The translations under genes and the position numbers were made by a program. Below the pieces are notes generated by a model that was given only the letters and a program-made list of their open reading frames with translations, was not told the DNA's origin and did not search any database. 7,329 nucleotides of DNA from Candidatus Neomicrothrix sp. UBA7884. GTDB lineage: Bacteria; Actinomycetota; Acidimicrobiia; Acidimicrobiales; MedAcidi-G1. Positions 5,899 through 7,329 of the stretch are shown here, piece by piece. Each line of letters opens with the position of its first letter. Position 1 is the first letter of the stretch. The DNA lies in contig DLRQ01000034.1 of the NCBI GenBank assembly GCA_002501135.1, positions 1 to 7,329 of the forward strand. The letters run 5' to 3'.

Positions 5899-7088
5899 TC
5901 CCGAAGATCCTGCGTGGCACCGGTCTGACAGCGCTGGCTGCCGGGTTGCTTGGGTTCCTCACCGGCTGTGCCGCCGACGCTGAGCTCGACACCCTGAACC
6001 CGCAGGGCCCCAGCGCCCGGAGCATCGACAACCTGTTTGATCCGGTGTTCTATGTGGCTGTTGTCGTCTTCATCTTCGTGTTTGTGGGCACCTTCATCAT
6101 CTGGTGGAGGTTCCGCGACGACCACACCGACGAGGAGTTCCCTCACCAGTTCCACGGCGACACCCGCTTGGAGTTGGCATGGACCATCGTGCCGACCCTG
6201 ATCCTCGTGGTCATCTCGGTGTTCACCCTCATCACCCTGAGGGGCCTCAACGAGACTGAGGCGAACGCCGTAACTATCGAGGTCGACGGAGCTGCCACCC
6301 AGTGGGAGCCAGAGGTCGTGGTGGTTGGCCAGCAGTGGTGGTGGGAGTTCCGCTACTACCTGAACGGCCTCGACGGCGTCGACCTCACCAATGCAAGGCA
6401 CCTGCCGCCGGCCGACATTGTCACCGCCAACCAGATGGTGATTCCCGCCGGCGAGGAGATCGAGTTGGCGATTACCAGCCGCGATGTGATCCACAGTTTC
6501 TGGATTCCGGCCTTGAACGGCAAGAAGGACGCCGCACCCGGTCGGGTTCATCCCTGGAAGCTCGAAGCCGATGAGCCGGGTGTCTACTTCGGTCAGTGCA
6601 CCGAGTTCTGTGGTCTGTCACATTCGCGGATGCGCATGCAGGTTGTTGCTGTCACCCCCGACGATTTCAGTGCGTGGGTTGCCGAACAGCTGCAGCCTGC
6701 TGCTGAGCCCGAGGCGGCTGCTGCCCAGCGGGGTATGGAGATCTACCAGTCGCAGTGCGCCCGTTGTCATGTGGTTGACGGCTTCAATGACGGTAGCGGT
6801 GCCGACCTGGTGTCGAATGCAGCACCCAACCTGACCCACCTGATGAGCCGCACCACCTACGCCGGCGGCATCTTCAACATGTACGAGCCGGACGGAAGCC
6901 TGGATCGGACCCAACTTGAAGCCTGGCTGCGGAACTCACCGGCTGAGAAGCCCGCCTACGCCGAGGGCCGTCGGGGCATGCCCGCCATGGGCCTCGACGA
7001 GGGCCAGATTGACGATGTGGTGGCCTACCTGACCACCCTCGGTCGGGCACCATCTCTCGACATAATTGCCGCAACGGAGGTCGAGTGA
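5895..7088 (+). CDS. ctaC: Cytochrome c oxidase subunit II with fused cytochrome c domain (caa3 type)
   Basis: A 397-residue subunit II that receives electrons at a binuclear CuA centre outside the membrane and passes them to subunit I. Order of parts: lipoprotein signal with lipobox LTGC (lipidated C25), two transmembrane helices (about 49-71 and 94-116, the latter in LELAWTIVPTLIL), the aromatic QQWWWEFRY patch (146-154), a cupredoxin domain with all CuA ligands (H200 in DVIHSFW, then C235, E237, C239, H243 and M246), an Ala/Glu-rich linker (263-277), and a class I cytochrome c domain with CARCH (288-292) and likely axial M362 in GMPAMG. Mycobacterial CtaC lacks the cytochrome c domain, because there the electrons come from the bound diheme QcrC; here the oxidase carries its own heme c. 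It overlaps upstream by 4 nt and downstream by 1 nt. All key residues are present, so it should be functional. Confidence 0.96.
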   Translation: MIPKILRGTGLTALAAGLLGFLTGCAADAELDTLNPQGPSARSIDNLFDPVFYVAVVVFIFVFVGTFIIWWRFRDDHTDEEFPHQFHGDTRLELAWTIVPTLILVVISVFTLITLRGLNETEANAVTIEVDGAATQWEPEVVVVGQQWWWEFRYYLNGLDGVDLTNARHLPPADIVTANQMVIPAGEEIELAITSRDVIHSFWIPALNGKKDAAPGRVHPWKLEADEPGVYFGQCTEFCGLSHSRMRMQVVAVTPDDFSAWVAEQLQPAAEPEAAAAQRGMEIYQSQCARCHVVDGFNDGSGADLVSNAAPNLTHLMSRTTYAGGIFNMYEPDGSLDRTQLEAWLRNSPAEKPAYAEGRRGMPAMGLDEGQIDDVVAYLTTLGRAPSLDIIAATEVE

Positions 7089-7329
7089 TGACCGCAACGA
7101 CCATCGTCGAAGACGTGGTGGACCAGCCACTGGGCGTCTACACGCGTCCCAGGGGTGGCAACGGCTGGCGCGACTGGATCACCACCGTCGACCACAAGAA
7201 GATCGGCATCCTCTACGGGGTTGCCGCCCTCTTCTTCTTTGTCGTGGGTGGTATCGAGGCACTCCTGATACGCCTGCAGTTGGCCACACCGAATGGCACG
7301 GTGCTCGGTGCCGATATGTACAACCAGGT
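7088..7329 (+). CDS. ctaD: Cytochrome c oxidase subunit I, N-terminal part (cut by window end)
   Basis: The first 80 codons of a canonical subunit I. The signature WITTVDHKKIGILY (30-43) marks the start of the first helix, followed by the helix itself and GGIEALLIRLQLATP (54-68), then the start of the MYNQ loop that precedes the heme-ligand helix. This segment matches active CtaD proteins far better than the upstream subunit I-like gene, which lacks the TTVDHKKIG motif. The ATG sits inside the ctaC stop codon (TGATG). The histidine ligands lie beyond the window, so catalytic competence is expected but not shown. With ctaC it should form a proton-pumping caa3 oxidase. Confidence 0.95.
   Translation, partial: MTATTIVEDVVDQPLGVYTRPRGGNGWRDWITTVDHKKIGILYGVAALFFFVVGGIEALLIRLQLATPNGTVLGADMYNQ

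Noticed and set aside
5256..6551. Long minus-strand open frame of 431 codons
   Set aside because: It lies opposite two well-supported genes, including ctaC with complete CuA ligands; its composition is the low-complexity Thr/Pro/Arg type expected of antisense reading in GC-rich DNA.

Overview
The window looks like chromosomal DNA of a high-GC actinobacterium. Acidimicrobiia is my best guess, inferred from gene content and protein style; no rRNA or marker gene is present to prove it. The clpS-DUF2017 pair is typical of Actinobacteria, and the cytochrome oxidase proteins align best, from memory, with mycobacterial CtaD, CtaE and CtaF. There is no sign of mobile DNA, CRISPR, tRNA or rRNA.

Layout. 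Minus strand, 50-843: clpS (N-end-rule adaptor of the Clp protease) followed after 2 nt by a DUF2017 gene. A short divergent gap (844-930) separates them from a plus-strand block. That block begins with a classical short-chain dehydrogenase/reductase (931-1758), then ctaB (1809-2693), the protoheme IX farnesyltransferase that makes heme O, the precursor of heme A. A 231-nt gap with three inverted repeats (2694-2924) follows. After it comes a tightly packed operon: a subunit I-like protein (2925-4508), a subunit III-like protein (4508-5092), a seven-helix protein whose first half resembles CtaF/subunit IV (5113-5898), ctaC with a fused cytochrome c domain (5895-7088), and the start of a normal ctaD cut by the window edge (7088-7329). 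Four of the five genes overlap a neighbour by 1-4 nt; only the subunit III/CtaF-like junction has a gap, of 20 nt.

How they work together. CtaB supplies heme O for heme A; CtaC (CuA plus heme c) passes electrons to CtaD, giving a caa3-type terminal oxidase. The surprise is the subunit I-like gene. It keeps the 12-helix heme-copper-oxidase layout and several family sequence marks (PLQxGA..FPR, HPxVY, DPWGG.TLEW), but has lost five of the six canonical metal-ligand histidines, the D- and K-channel residues and the heme-propionate arginines. The adjacent subunit III-like protein has likewise lost the family's conserved Glu, His and Asp residues. The two look like a matched, non-catalytic pseudo-oxidase module, kept intact and co-translated with a real caa3 oxidase. 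Its role is unknown; this is the main finding.
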